Translations under genes and position numbers: made by a program
In this document: positions 35,800 through 47,698 of the stretch, piece by piece
Position numbering within the stretch: the stretch's first letter is position 1
Layout: each line of letters starts with the position of its first letter
NCBI GenBank assembly: GCA_028023455.1
Contig: JAQFVV010000013.1
Span: 8,276,411-8,340,410 of the forward strand
Origin: Epiperipatus broadwayi
Lineage: Eukaryota; Onychophora; Udeonychophora; Euonychophora; Peripatidae
DNA: 64,000 nt
Direction of reading: 5' to 3'
The notes under the pieces: model-generated
The model's input: only the letters and a program-made list of their open reading frames with translations
What the model was told of the DNA's origin: nothing
Databases searched by the model: none

Positions 35800-36100
35800 G
35801 GCAGTCTGAATCTGCAATCAGGGGATTCTTAGCACCTTCTGCCTTTGGCTACCAACTGCTGCCTGTGATTTATTCTTGTCTGTCATGATTGTATATATTG
35901 GAAAAAATATTCTTAAACTCGGAGGTAAAAAGCCAATAAACTCACCATGCTGGCTAATGCATGTTGTTGAGCAGCCCATCCATGTTCGTATACTATATGA
36001 ATAATCACATAGTAATAGCAGCTGCAACCACAAGAACGTATGGAGTGAACATTAGGAATTTGCCCTGTTCAGTTGCTTTAAGGCCTTCAAGAGGAATCAA
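35800..36100 (-). other. RTE-1 5' region
   Basis: The minus strand upstream of the polyprotein ATG includes GTTGGTAGCCAAAGGCAGAA and GTGCTAAGAATCCCCTGA, the short leader I associate with RTE LINEs of this group. No separate ORF1 is evident. The frames at 35818-36033 and 35961-36155 have no recognisable motif. Confidence 0.5.
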
Positions 36101-37300
36101 TGGGTCTCCTTTCAATTATATATTCGGCACTATATTTTGTTTCCCGAAGCAATGAACTACACTGTAATTAAATTTCTGTAAGTACAATGCCCATCTTATA
36201 AGCCTATCATTAGTTAAGTAACACCTATTTATAACTAAATTTTTATGGATCCATGATAATAATAATGTCAGACCCTAAAAGTAAATGTTTAAGTTTAGTT
36301 AAGGCCCACACAATTTCCAATATTTCCCTTTCTGTAGTGGTATAATTTCTTTCTGCTGGGTTTAATGTCCTGTTTAAAAAATATAAAACTCGAGGTATCT
36401 TCTTTTCATTTTCCTGGAATAATACCACCCCCAATCATTCATTATTACTGACAGTTTGTAACATAAAAGGTTTGGCAAAATCAAGATAGGTGAGCATTAC
36501 AGTACCTACAAAATTTTCTTTGATCTGATTAAAGGCTAGCTCTTGTTTTACCATCCACTCCCATTTGCTCTCTTTTTTTAGCAGACACATGAGTGCTTCT
36601 GTATCTGTAGAAAAATCTTTGTAGAACCTTTGATAAAAATTACATATACCAAGGAATGATCAAACCTCTTTTCTATTCTTTGGCTGATGGAATTTAACAA
36701 TTGCTTCTATCTTGTCAGGATGAGGTCTCATCCCTTTAGCACATGAGATGACCAAGAAATATAAATTTCTTTCTGTAGTATATTACTTTTCTTAAGATTT
36801 ATAGTAATATTCTTTTTGTGATACTCTCGAAGGAAGACAATTAAGTTTTCTAAATGTTCCTGAGGAGATCGTGGTGCTATCATGACATCGACCATATAAT
36901 ATAAAACAAATTCTTTTACCCTCTGAGAAAGTACCTGGTCTAAATATCACAATAACCCTGATCCACTGTTAACTAGTCTCAACAGAACTCATTGAAACAT
37001 GTAAGTAAAGCCTTCATTGTGAAATACCGTGTATTTTTGATCCTCAGCATGGAACGTCATCTGCCAGTAACTTGATATCAACTGAAACGATGAAAAATAT
37101 TTATTTCCCTTAAATTCCAACAGCAAATCTGTAATTTGTGGTGGCACATCTTGATCAGGTATAGTAATAGTATTTAACTGATGAGCATCTAAACATACTC
37201 TCATAGAGCCATTTTTTTTTACATTTACTAAAGGGTTTATATACGGAGACTGTTGTTTTTTATGATGCCCCATTGTGCCATTTGTCATATTTGTTTATCA
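36101..37300 (-). pseudogene. Gypsy-B reverse transcriptase and RNase H
   Basis: On the minus strand 37288-36989 reads RT with SPYINPLVNVKKNGSMRVC (fingers), LNTITIPDQDVPPQI and FSSFQLISSYWQMTF. The first catalytic aspartate of the palm (FD.. in active enzymes) is Q here. Near 36.89 kb the active-site loop reads YMVDVMIAP, so one of the two aspartates is also lost. 36434-36243 is RNase H (GVVLFQENEKK, ERNYTTTEREILEIVWALTK). The end near 36.13 kb (HCFGKQNIVPNI) marks the RNase H/integrase link and abuts RTE-1. It would copy the element RNA into DNA; both sites are dead. Confidence 0.75.
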
Positions 37301-37747
37301 ACTTCATCTTTATATTTCACAGGAAGTGGGTACGACCTATCCTGGAAATGAGTTTTTTCTTTCTTCTTTATCCGATGAACATATCCCTTTATAATTCCAG
37401 ATTTTATGGTGAATACCTGTTCATTTTGTACAAGGGCCTTTTTAAGTTAGACTTTTCCAACCCCTATTATTATTCCCTAACTCAGTTATTGTACATTCTA
37501 TTTTTTGATATATGTTATCATTTACCATATAAGCTACCAAGTTATCACTCTGATTGCTATACCCACTAAATGTCACTTTTTCATTTCCTATCACTATATT
37601 TCTTTCGCTATAATTAATTTTCATCCTGATTCAGTGCATAAAATCTGACCCCAATACAAGATCTTCTACCAACCTTGGCATTGATAATAATGTATGTTGT
37701 ATTTTTTCCCCACTTGTACTTCCCTGTATATTTGTATAGGGTCCAAT

Positions 37748-38056
37748 TTAACTTTTACCATTAGACATAGTTATTTCAGACTTTCTTAATGATAACAACT
37801 GTATTTCCCTCTCCTGAACTTTGATTTGATCTAATATTTTATTTGAGATTATTGAGACTTGACTCTCCATGTCTAGTAGAGCCTGGATCTCTATTCCCTG
37901 TATTTTTATCATTATCATAGGACAAGTTTGTTTCACCATCATCTGTATTTTTTCTTCTTCCTCAATGACTACATTTAACAGCTTAGGCAGTTGTTCTTGT
38001 TTCTCTTCTTTCTGTATGTTTTCTTTCTCTCTAAGAAGTTCCAATATGTCTTCCAC
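37748..38056 (-). pseudogene. Gypsy-B aspartic protease domain
   Basis: The 102-codon minus frame holds a charged leader (EKQEQLPKLLNVVIEEEEK) followed by IKIQGIEIQALLDMESQVSIIS. This is the retropepsin active-site region, where D-T-G is now D-M-E, so the protease would be inactive. It then continues through KILDQIKVQEREIQLLSLR. A stop follows SNGKS. Retropepsin cleaves the Gag-Pol polyprotein in the particle. Confidence 0.75.
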
Positions 38057-38074
38057 TCCTTCGCACCTACAGAC

Positions 38075-38460
38075 AGTTAATCTCTCCTACATTTTTCAGC
38101 ATATTTTTTATAATACTTATAATCTGCCATTCAGAAATAGGATATTCTATTATCCTTCACAATTTTAATAATTTGTTTCAAAAAATGGACTATGTCCTAT
38201 CCCTTCTTCTTTTTTATACCTTTCTAATTCTACCACTCTTCACATCTTTTCTTGTCTCTTTATGTTCCAAAACATATGCATTAATTTATTTTTATATTGT
38301 TTAAAATCATCCGGTCTTTTCTGTATCATTTCCACCAATCTCTTGTTGTACCCACCAAATGATTAATTGCTATAATTATTTTCTCTTCTAAGTGTTCTTC
38401 TTTATCTCCGAACATTTTTATCTTAATTCTATCTTGCATTTTCTCTAAAATGTTTTAAAT
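38075..38460 (-). pseudogene. Gypsy-B gag remnant
   Basis: The minus strand reads MQDRIKIKMFGDKEEHLEEK then AINHLVGTTRDWWK, a typical start of a Gypsy capsid with a W-rich helix. After a stop and frame changes it continues to KYYKKYAEKCRR and the protease leader. The frame is short compared with complete gag proteins; the upstream part to the LTR (38.46-38.64 kb) looks like leader sequence. Confidence 0.6.
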
Positions 38461-39414
38461 TTACTTCCAAAAACTCAAAACCCTCCCCTATTGGGACCCT
38501 AACTCCCTGCTTTAACCACCCGAACCTACCTTACCCCACTATTACCCTGATCTCAGGCCGTTTATTTAATTAACAAGCTCTACACCTTGAGATGCCATTT
38601 TTTTGGTTTTTGTTTCTTGGTTTTTATTTTGCTGTATCCTCTGTGTCAAAAGATTTTGCCAAGATTGATCAATATATTGGTCCTGGGGGCAAAGTATTTT
38701 ATTTTATGCTTGCGGTTTGGCCCGAATTTCCATTTTAGTCCATTTTTCTCAGCTAGCTCTCAATGTCCTATGCAATGTTGGCATTTCCAATGGCAGTTCC
38801 AGGTGGTAATGGAAAGAGAGGTTCCCAAAGGGGAAAGTTCTGTTATTTCTAGCCACTCAACATTTTCTCTATTTAATTTGTAGATTTTTTTTTTTTAGAG
38901 TCCGAATCAAATTAAAACCAATATATCAGATACTGACTTTGGCAAAATTCCAATTAATCCTAAAACAAAAGGCAAATCCATAATTTATAGTTTTTTCAAA
39001 GTCTGAATTCACACCTTTCATATTCTTACTTTTTTTATATATTTTGTTTATAATCCCGTGGAAACATTTTAATTGATCAGCGTAATAGATAACATAAAAA
39101 TACTTCCACTTTTTTTTTAAAGTTTCAACAATAGAGTTAATTGCAGAAAAATTCTATACTTTCTTTCCCCTTTTATCTTTAAGAGTTCCTAAGAATTAGA
39201 AACAAATTAAAAGAGAAGCTTATATATATATATAATAAAAAAAACTTGCAAGATCTCATTTTTTCCTCTTTTTTTTGTTATTTAGATTTAATTGATCTCA
39301 AAACTCCATTTTAAAATAAGTGTTATTATTTATTTTTAGTATAAAAATATAAGTTTTATCATAACATAGTATATACACGATTATAATATATATATGTGTG
39401 TGTGTGTGTATTGT

Positions 39415-39650
39415 ACCGGTCAAAACATGTTTATCCATCTAACATGAGCTGGAACTCATAAAATGTACTTCAAACCCAGTCAAGCCCAAGATTTAGGTCA
39501 GAGACCAGCCTAAATTCGAACCCACTCTCTAAGCCCCAGATATAACACCTAATGAATAACATAATAGTGATGGCACATGAGAATTAATCTTAATCCGGCC
39601 AACTAGCAAAGCTGAGCAAAACAATGAGACATCTATTAACTATGACTATA
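39415..39650 (-). repeat. Possible tRNA-derived SINE
   Basis: On the minus strand GGGTTCGAATTT (39515-39526 region) fits a Pol III B box. An A-box-like CATTAGGTGTTATATCTGGG precedes it by about 30 bases. The 3' side runs through GTACAATACACACACAC into a CA microsatellite, a common SINE tail. The A box is poor, so this is only a suggestion. Confidence 0.3.
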
Positions 39651-40449
39651 TTAAAATAATATATAAGCATGGCTGTAATATGTGGAAGTGGAGGAAAAGG
39701 AATTCAAACTACTCATATAAGTTAGACAATAAAATATAGTTTAATATACTGACAAATTATTATACATTTATAAATTAATTATAGACATTAGTGTGTGCAT
39801 GAATGCGCAAGCGGTCTACCAAGAGATAGAGGATTACATAGTGTCATTTACACTATTATTTCTCATATGCTCTTTATTAGCTAAATGATACGTTATAAAT
39901 AAGCACTCATCTTTGGTGGGTCTAATATTAAGATGCCAATCGATTATTAGAAAGATTTCTCATAAAATTGCTATTAACACTTTGGATTACGATTCTGAAA
40001 CATGGTGACTAGCATTATTTCAGGGAGGGTTCTGGGATTCATTACAGATGTGATATAAATTATTTTCACATCATTGAGGTCGTGAAAATAAGCAAAAGAC
40101 AGTTGAAAGATTATATATGAAATTATGACAAAATATTTAACTAAAATTATTTTAACGATAGTAAGATAAATGCTTTATTTTCCCCAAGGCATATAGATAC
40201 TCTTAAATATAGATATATAAATTACGATGGTGGAATTGTATGATAAGATTGAAATAACATTGGAAATTAATCTGGCTATTAATATTTGGCATTGATATAT
40301 ATTTTGAGCAGAGCGCATTTTAATATTAGAGCATTAAAACTGGGTCATGAAGCAAAAGAAATAAATACAAAAAAGTTTGCAGTGCTGACATAATAGCTTA
40401 AAAAATAACTAAGAGGAAATGATTGTGCTTCTGGACGAGAACGAAGTGG

Positions 40450-40630
40450 ATAGGCATGCCGTGTGCCAGACTTAGGGATCACCGCCAGAGGCCTTTTTAT
40501 ACAAAGAAATGGGCATAGCATGTGCCAGACTTAGGGATCACTGCCAGTGGCCTTTTATATGAAGAAAGAATATGCATAGTGTGTGCCAAACTTATGAGAT
40601 CACCGCCAGAGGCATTTTATATGAAATAAA
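40450..40630. repeat. Minisatellite, three units of about 61 bp
   Basis: Units start near 40450, 40509 and 40570. Each has GTGTGCCAGACTTAGGGATC (with small changes), ACCGCCAGAGGC and CTTTTATATGAA. It is markedly more GC-rich than the surrounding DNA. Confidence 0.88.
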
Positions 40631-42599
40631 TATGATTCCAGATAGCTCAACTATCATAACCCCCAGATTAAAAGATTAGAAGCACATATATATAAAAACA
40701 CAAAGATCGGCTAAATGTCAGTAACGCAGTATGATAAATGTCTCTAATGACATTGAATAAGTTTTACTGCTTTAAAATAAATGACCCTTGTTTGAATACT
40801 ATACTTTATATAAATAATACGCTATGCCATTATAATATATATATAGAAATTTAGATTTCATTTCCTAAAATATACTTGAAGATTTTATATAGCAAAAGAA
40901 ACATTAAGATTTAGATTTTAAATTAATAAAATATATGTTAAGATTTGATTTAGTAAAAGAAACATTAAGATTTACCCCCATCCCTTTTTTGCTATTTAAA
41001 ATAAATCAATCCCACCTTTGTTGATTTTACAATAAATGAAATATATAAGTACTTTATTTGATATTTTATGCATAGACTATTTTAAGAGTATAAAAAAAAA
41101 TAACTAGTAGTTATAAAAAAAACAAATAATCGGTCATCTTTTCAGAAATGAATAAATAATATTTTAAAATTTCAAAGCGTTAATTAGCCAAAGTTTTGGA
41201 TTCTCCGAATAGAAAATTCAGAGTTAAACAAATATATTTTTATAATAGACCAACATAAAATGTTGATTCGTAAAACAAACTGGTGAACATATTAATTTAT
41301 AATGCATTATATATATATTTTAAGGGGACGTTAATAACCTTTTCATGAAGGTTTAGAAAAAAATAAATGACAGAAAAGATATTTAGAAATTAAGCTCGCC
41401 AGGTTGTGAGATTGGCATATTAAAAATAAAAGCACACATAAAATCAAGTAATAAATAAATGACCACACCAAAATTAAAGAAAGTTAGAGCATATGAGATA
41501 GAATTAAATTTAAAGAAATCATTTGAGAGCAATTTACATATTATATATAGAGAAATTAACTAAGAGCAAATTACATATTAACAAAAACAAATTTAAATAA
41601 TATATTAAAAGAAATCTTGATAGATGAATTAGACTAAGTTGACTATTAGGTGGTGGCTTGGAAATTTACCTTTCAATTTTAAGAGTCCATTTTAAAGTAT
41701 GGCACATGCATGGCAATTGAAATTAAAGTTCTTCGGTGGCAACAAGCTTCTATTAGCATTCTAAAATTTTCCATTGGGCTTTTACTTCACTTTAGGGTAG
41801 CAGAATATTATGGTAGAGGCAGATGATGACCCATACAGTTGAGAAGAGTGGTGGATTTACTGCTACATCATTCTTAGTTTCACAGCGATGTTAACAATCA
41901 TGTTCACTAGAGTGCTAAAGCTAATCTAATCTGTTCTCAAAATTCAGTCATTTTATACTTTTTCTTTATCAGTTGTTTTTGAAGATGCAACAGTAAGATA
42001 ACGTCCAAAAATAAATTCAAATCTACTTCCAGATTAGAAATAGATTTGACAACATGTTTTTAACAAAAGTATCTCTAATCTACTTAATCCCATTTATTTT
42101 AAGTAAAACTTTAATTAAAAAAAATACCTCCCTTTAATTATTTTTGGACAATTAACAACAGTCACATCTTCCATATTGGATTTTATAATAGTTTAATAAA
42201 AAAAAACAAGCAATTTAAATAGGAAAAGCTAAAAAATGACGTATAATAAAATATTGTCTAATTTTTAAAAAAAATCAATATTTTGTTAGTAAGTTTTGCT
42301 CCTATATATATTTTTGAGTCGCACCTATGATACTTTAATAAAAAAAAAAACTAATAATGAACAAAAATAATTAATAATAATTTTAAAACATGTTACTAAA
42401 AGTTAAAATTTATAAATTTTTAGGTGCGCTCTCAGATATATACATAAAATATATATACACGACAAAAGGAGTGGGATGGGAAATAGGGATTTAAACATAG
42501 GTTAGTATGTAGAAACATGAAGCTCAATCTTAAGCTAAGATTGACTGCTTCAGTATATATGTATGAATATGAGCTGGTAGAAAAATATCAGCTCAATAC

Positions 42600-45240
42600 A
42601 TAGTGTAGGAGGAATTGGTTTCATCCACTATAAATTCATTTTAAAAATAATTAAGAGATTTCAGTTGAAATCAAAAGAAAGAAATATGTTTCTCCATTTA
42701 TTTAAGCCTGTATTAACTGAATTAATAACATGGCCAGTGGATATTGTATTAGTAAGGGATGCTCACTGTATAGTATGCAAACCACATAAGGTTCCATTTG
42801 CTTTAAACCCCAAAGTTCAACAGACTATCAAAGGTATGGTCAATAAAGGTGTTTTATCTCCAGTTGGGCTACACTAGTAGTTGTAATTATGAAACTGGAT
42901 GGACCTATTCATATGTGTGGAGATTATCATGTTTTACATGTAATAAATTCACTAATAAAGAAGTGTATTCAGTGTCAAGCATATACAAAATTTTAGCATC
43001 ACTTCAAAAGGCATTGTTCTTTGCAAAGATCAATTTAAAGTCTGCTTTACATCAATTACCCATTACAAATAGAACTGCTGAACAGCTAACTATAAGTACC
43101 CATCTGGAAATTTATAAGTGCAATAAGGCATGGAAGGACTTATTCCTTTTTTGGTTGATATTTTAATGATTACTTAAACAGAAAGTGCATTAAAAACACA
43201 CATGTTATTTGTTTAAGATTGGACAAAGTTGGAGCTAGGATTGATTCTTCTAAATGTATATGGGCTACATGTAAAATTAAATTTTTGGGGCATGTTATAA
43301 AACATAAATAAAATGTCCTAACCCAGAAAAAGTTGGAGCAATCAAAAATACTCCAAAACCTAAGAATATAAAAGATTTGCAGGCTTTTTAGGATTGCTCA
43401 ACTTTTTTGAGAGGGGAAATCACATTCTTATACCTTTATATGAGCTGTGTAAAGGGCAATGTTGAAAATAAAGAGCATGATTTAGCTTCCCAGAAAGAAA
43501 AAAAAATTCTATTGTCTAAACAGCTTCTTGCACATTATAAAAGTGCTTCAGATTTTGGAGTTGGAGCTGTCATCTTCATATCACTATTATGGAAGAGAAT
43601 GTTCTATTGTGTATGCCTCAAGAACTCTGACAGATGCTAAAGAAATTATAATCAACTTGATAAATATATCCTGGCTATAATATTCACTGTTAAAAAATAT
43701 CATCACTGGTATAGATGTACATTTTTAATGTACACAGATCATCATCAAATACTTGTAATCTTTGGACATAATAAAACTCCTAAACATACCAGCCAGTATG
43801 TGAATCTTCAGATTAATTTGTTAGTAGTAAATGATTATGAATACAAGCCTGAAAAAGAATTTCCACATTGATGCTCTATCATGTTTGCCAGATGCTTGTG
43901 AAACCCAGTAAAATTGTATAGAAATAAATTACATTGATACTTGAAAGTCAAAAACTGTGAATAGCTCCAAGGTTAGAAAGTGAATAAATAACAATTCTGA
44001 ATATAAGAGCTTGAGAAATTGTTTTCAATTTGGATGGCCTAAAAGTGGACCAAATTATGTTGCAAGGCCTATCTGGAATGCTCATGAAAGCCTATCTATG
44101 TGTAGTGACTGCATTCTAATGATGAATTGAGTGCTTATACTATCAGAAGATCAGAAGCAAATACTTATTTTGCTACACCAAGGACATCCAGGTGAAATGT
44201 GAATGATTGTTACAGCTTGTTCTTATGTTTGGGGGCTTAATTTGAGCAAAGACATAGAACAAACAGTTAAGAACAGTGTTGAATGTCAGTCTATTGCTGA
44301 TTTGCCTCCAAAGACTTATTCATGGGAAAAAGGTAATGTCACTGTGGCAACACTTACATTTAAACCATGCAGATCTAATGAATGGATATATCTTCATAGT
44401 TGCAATTGATTCTTATTCATGGGAAAATATATAATCTTGTTAAAATATGGGCACAGACTGTACTATTCATGCCCTAAATGAGATCTTTGCAAGTCATAGG
44501 TTTCCAGAAATAATAGTATCAGGCAATGGGTTAGGATTTACATTGCAAGAGTTCCATGAGTTTTTATCCAATAAAGGTATAAAACCCATACCATTTCTTA
44601 TCATCTGGAATCAAATGGTTTAACTGGAAAGGTAATACAACATTTGAAAGTGACACTAAATAAAAAATCTTATGATATCTTTATTTCACCTCAGTCTGTT
44701 AAAATGAAAACACTAGCTGAACTGTTGCCGTATTACAAGTGCTGCACACACTTGATAAATATGTTATCTGATAAAAGTTATTAATAATTATTTTGATGTT
44801 GAGAAGCTTAAAATCAGTGAATTAGTGTGGAGTCATGATATTTTAAAAAGAAAGTGTTTACCTGGTGTTGTAATGGAAGCTTCCTCTAAATATATTCATG
44901 TACTTCAACTGAATAATTGAAAAATTCTGAAGAGACACATCAATCATTTACAATGTTGACAGAGTGAAATAATAGTTGTGGATAATGCCCAAATTACATC
45001 ACCAATAAACTTCAGAATTCTAATGAAGAAGAGAAGTGTGTTGTTATCTTCTCAGAAATACAAAATAAAAGAATGCCCATAGCTAATTAAACTGATCAAT
45101 CAAATCTAGCAGGAACAAATAGACAATCAGATGATCAAGTTATACAACCAGATCTAGTAGATGTAATGAATTATCAAGAAGAAGAAAGATTTACCTCCCA
45201 CCAGAACCACCAAAGTTCCATGACAATCAACAAGATTTTT
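42600..45240 (+). pseudogene. Gypsy-A, right part: protease end, RT, RNase H, integrase
   Basis: The frame that stopped at LPIY (30451) resumes with IV directly after the ATAC duplication. 42665-42877 reads CKPHKVPFALNPKVQQTIKG and GVLSPVG (RT start), and 42849-43166 reads NKFTNKEVYSVSSI and FFAKINLKSALHQLPI (palm; the active-site D is N). A deletion of roughly 180 bases then joins YKCN to the segment after the active site, whose loop reads FLVDIL. RNase H follows (43.5-43.9 kb). Integrase reads HQGHPGE and SYVWGLNLSKDIEQTVKNSV (44.16-44.31 kb), then ALNEIFASHRFPEIIVSGNG (about 44.47-44.54 kb), where the catalytic D is G. Many stops. 'K02A2.6-like' in style. Confidence 0.8.
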
Positions 45241-47690
45241 TGTAACTAAAAAGAGCTGTTTTTCTAATGGAAGAGATGTGGACTATCTGTGTGTGTGTAT
45301 ATATATATATATTACAACAGTCAGGGATAGTTTGGTATTTGGAATCTTACCGTATCTGCTGTAAAGGGCGTCACCAGACCATTCAAATCTGGAAATTTTA
45401 TATAGTAGGCAGATACATACCGTTAAGATCCAATTTTTAAATAAATACAACCATAACCCCCAGTCACTAACTCGCAGAGCAGCAGAGATAATATATATTT
45501 TATTATAAAGAAAGAAAGATATTAAAAAATAAGAATAAGCCACTGCCAGATTAATAATACACAGAAACATTTATTTTGCACATATATAAAATTTAGAATT
45601 ATTTTAGTATAATGTTTTTTTATATAACTTTACTTTAGAACTTAATTTACATGTTACCTTTTTTTTATTTTAGAAGTTCGCACTGATGGATTAATTTTTT
45701 TTTTATTAGAGTGTCAAGTATGACATAGATTGTATTTGAAATAGAAAATATTCTTTATCCCTTATTTAACCCTAGGCCAAAAGTTCGCAGTCAAACTAAT
45801 GCCAATCTATCTGATATATCGAATACGACAGCACATTCCCACACCCTGAATAATTCATTAGCTATATGTGTATAATTTGCTATATATAATTTAATATATA
45901 CATAATTTTCCAGAATATAAAATGATTTAGTTTTGTCATATTGATTTTATAAAATCAAATACTGTTTTGATAATAAAGTAAAGAGGAAAAGTGAAAACTC
46001 ATATGGTTAAATAGATTATATAAAATATGAAAGTAGTTTGAACTACTATTTTAATGTATATGTAAGTTTTTTTTTTTACTTCCAGAGTTTTGTTATGTAG
46101 AAAATTTTTTTTCTACTTTTCTCCCATGTTTGCTAAGAACGGAAATATTTGTATAGAAAATTTTTTTTTCTTGTTAATTGAGTATATAATGTTGTGATTA
46201 TTTTAAAGCAAAGTGTAAAGAATTTGACAAGTATATGGATTTTTTTTTTTCCAACTTTTTCTCCAAAGTTTTTTTTCTCTGTTCCAATAGTGTATGGTAT
46301 TATGTAAACTATATAGATGTATGTGTGTGTAAAATCTATGTACTTGTATATGGTAGCGCTGCATATATATATGTACATAGGTGTGTAGGTGTGATGATAG
46401 GAACAGATGTGTTTGAAAGTTTTATATGTATTGCATTGCTATATATTTTCTTGGAAACCCATATGTGTGGAAAAGTTGTATTATATCTCAAGCATAAAAG
46501 CTTGAAAACTTTTTCCCAATATATAAATGTTAGATTTATACCAAACTTAAACTATGTAAGATAATCATAAAGTGATGTCAAAGTGATGTAAAGTTTATTT
46601 CATGTGAGAGTCGAAAACCAAAACCAAAGACTGTGTTTTACAACCATAAAATGTTGTGTGAAAAGTTTTCTTTTAAATGCAAAGATTATAACTATAAGTG
46701 TAAAAGTTTTGCTAGCTGTGGTACCTGGTTTTTCAACCATATATATATTTCATGAAAGTTTTTTTTTTGAAACCCATGTATTCCAGCCATATGTAGAATT
46801 TTTTTTTGTATCTGTATTTACATGCACACATGAATTTGTTTTGTGTTTTCATGTGTTTAAAAAAAATGTTTAAAGCCCATGTACTACATCCATAAGCCTT
46901 ATGTGTAAAAGGTTGTAATAAGATGTATTTAATGTTTATTCATATGAGCACACTGTGTTAACAGTCGATAAAAGTACATTATATGTATATTTTATATATA
47001 TATATACCTGTTTTTCTATTATTATTATTATATATTAGAGCTAGCTGTAAGTGTTATATTATTACTGACCTTGATAACTGGTGCCCTGGTATAGGGAATA
47101 GAGTACCTATTACCATTATAAATTTGTTATCAAGTTCAAAAAAAAATAAAAAATAAAGAACCATGGTAATTCTTGGCAACAAATTTTTTTTTTTATATAT
47201 GAGATTTGGAGAGTGAAGAATTTTATAACCGGTGTAATATGTAATAAAATTGTAAGCAATGTAATATTTATCACAACAAAATTATGTATTAAATTTTGAA
47301 AATAATGATTTTTTTAAGTTCATTTCAGAGGCAAGAAGTGACCAAGGGTGACCAGCTGGAATCAAGAAAAAAACAACAACAAATCAGTCATTCTCATGAT
47401 AAAGTAAAGTTTTTTTTGTTGAAGTTGAAACAATTATTTAAATATCCAGCTTGAAACAGACAGAAACTTAGTATGGCAGGTCAGAAAGGACACAGTCAGT
47501 AAAATATGATGAGAAGAGTGGACAGAGTAAGGGAAGCAAATGCTCGAATTAGTGATTATATAAATTCCAAGATAAAAATACGTTTATGTTCTAGTTATTT
47601 AAGATTGTTTTAAAGTTTCAGTGAGCCATAATTCCAGTAAAATAACTTTGAATTCTAAGATCAGCACTATTACTGTTGTCAAACTTTTCA
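45241..47690. other. AT-rich region, possibly LTR-like, before the acidic ORF
   Basis: 45280-45320 is a TG/TA microsatellite, which may open the Gypsy-A 3' LTR, but no second LTR was found to confirm it. From 46.0 to 47.0 kb short, diverged motifs recur (AACCCATGTA, AGCCATATG, TGTGTGAAAAGT). At 47080-47105 GATAACTGGTGCCCTGGTAT looks like the end of an LTR followed by a primer-binding-site-like TGGTGCCC. I cannot prove either. Confidence 0.3.
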
Positions 47691-47698
47691 AAATCCAA

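Larger units (their letters stand above)
33024..36100 (-). mobile_element. RTE-class LINE (RTE-1) inserted in Gypsy-B pol
   Basis: This is a minus-strand LINE with the endonuclease-RT order and wording of RTE elements; the endonuclease belongs to the family often annotated as 'craniofacial development protein 2-like'. The 3' end is a short microsatellite, TCATCATCATCATCA on the plus strand at 33029-33045, which is typical of RTE. It separates Gypsy-B RNase H (36.2-36.4 kb) from the pre-integrase part (32.9 kb and below). The 5' boundary lies between about 36.07 and 36.14 kb and is not exact; I did not find a clear target duplication. It is the least damaged coding element in the window. Confidence 0.88.
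39415..42560. mobile_element. Unidentified insertion in the Gypsy-B right LTR
   Basis: About 3.1 kb with no coding frame of note. It contains a possible tRNA-like SINE at its left end (39.4-39.65 kb), a three-unit minisatellite (40.45-40.63 kb) and AT-rich DNA. No terminal repeats or target duplication are visible because both junctions lie in TA-rich simple repeats. It may be several insertions. Confidence 0.4.
30452..42595 (-). mobile_element. Gypsy-B LTR retrotransposon inserted in Gypsy-A
   Basis: The element lies on the minus strand: its 5' LTR is on the right and its 3' LTR on the left. The ends are TG...CA, and the 4-bp target duplication ATAC occurs at 30448-30451 and 42596-42599. 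Between the LTRs, in minus order, come gag (about 38.45-38.08 kb), protease, RT, RNase H, an RTE LINE insertion, and integrase (32.9-31.96 kb). The right LTR is itself enlarged by an insertion of about 3.1 kb. The gene order protease-RT-RNase H-integrase and the RT motifs make it Ty3/Gypsy. It is dead, with stops and frameshifts in all domains. Confidence 0.88.
38642..42595 (-). repeat. Gypsy-B 5' LTR (right), split by about 3.1 kb of other DNA
   Basis: 38642-39400 matches the left LTR closely. The match breaks down in a TA/TG microsatellite at about 39395-39415. The last 26 bases of the LTR, TGAGCTGGTAGAAAAATATC plus AGCTCA, reappear at 42570-42595, next to the ATAC duplication. So the LTR end is there and the DNA between is a later insertion. 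Confidence 0.75.

Noticed and set aside
38587-38883. 98-codon plus frame
   Set aside because: Lies across the Gypsy-B LTR start and leader; the same LTR sequence at 30.5 kb does not keep the frame.
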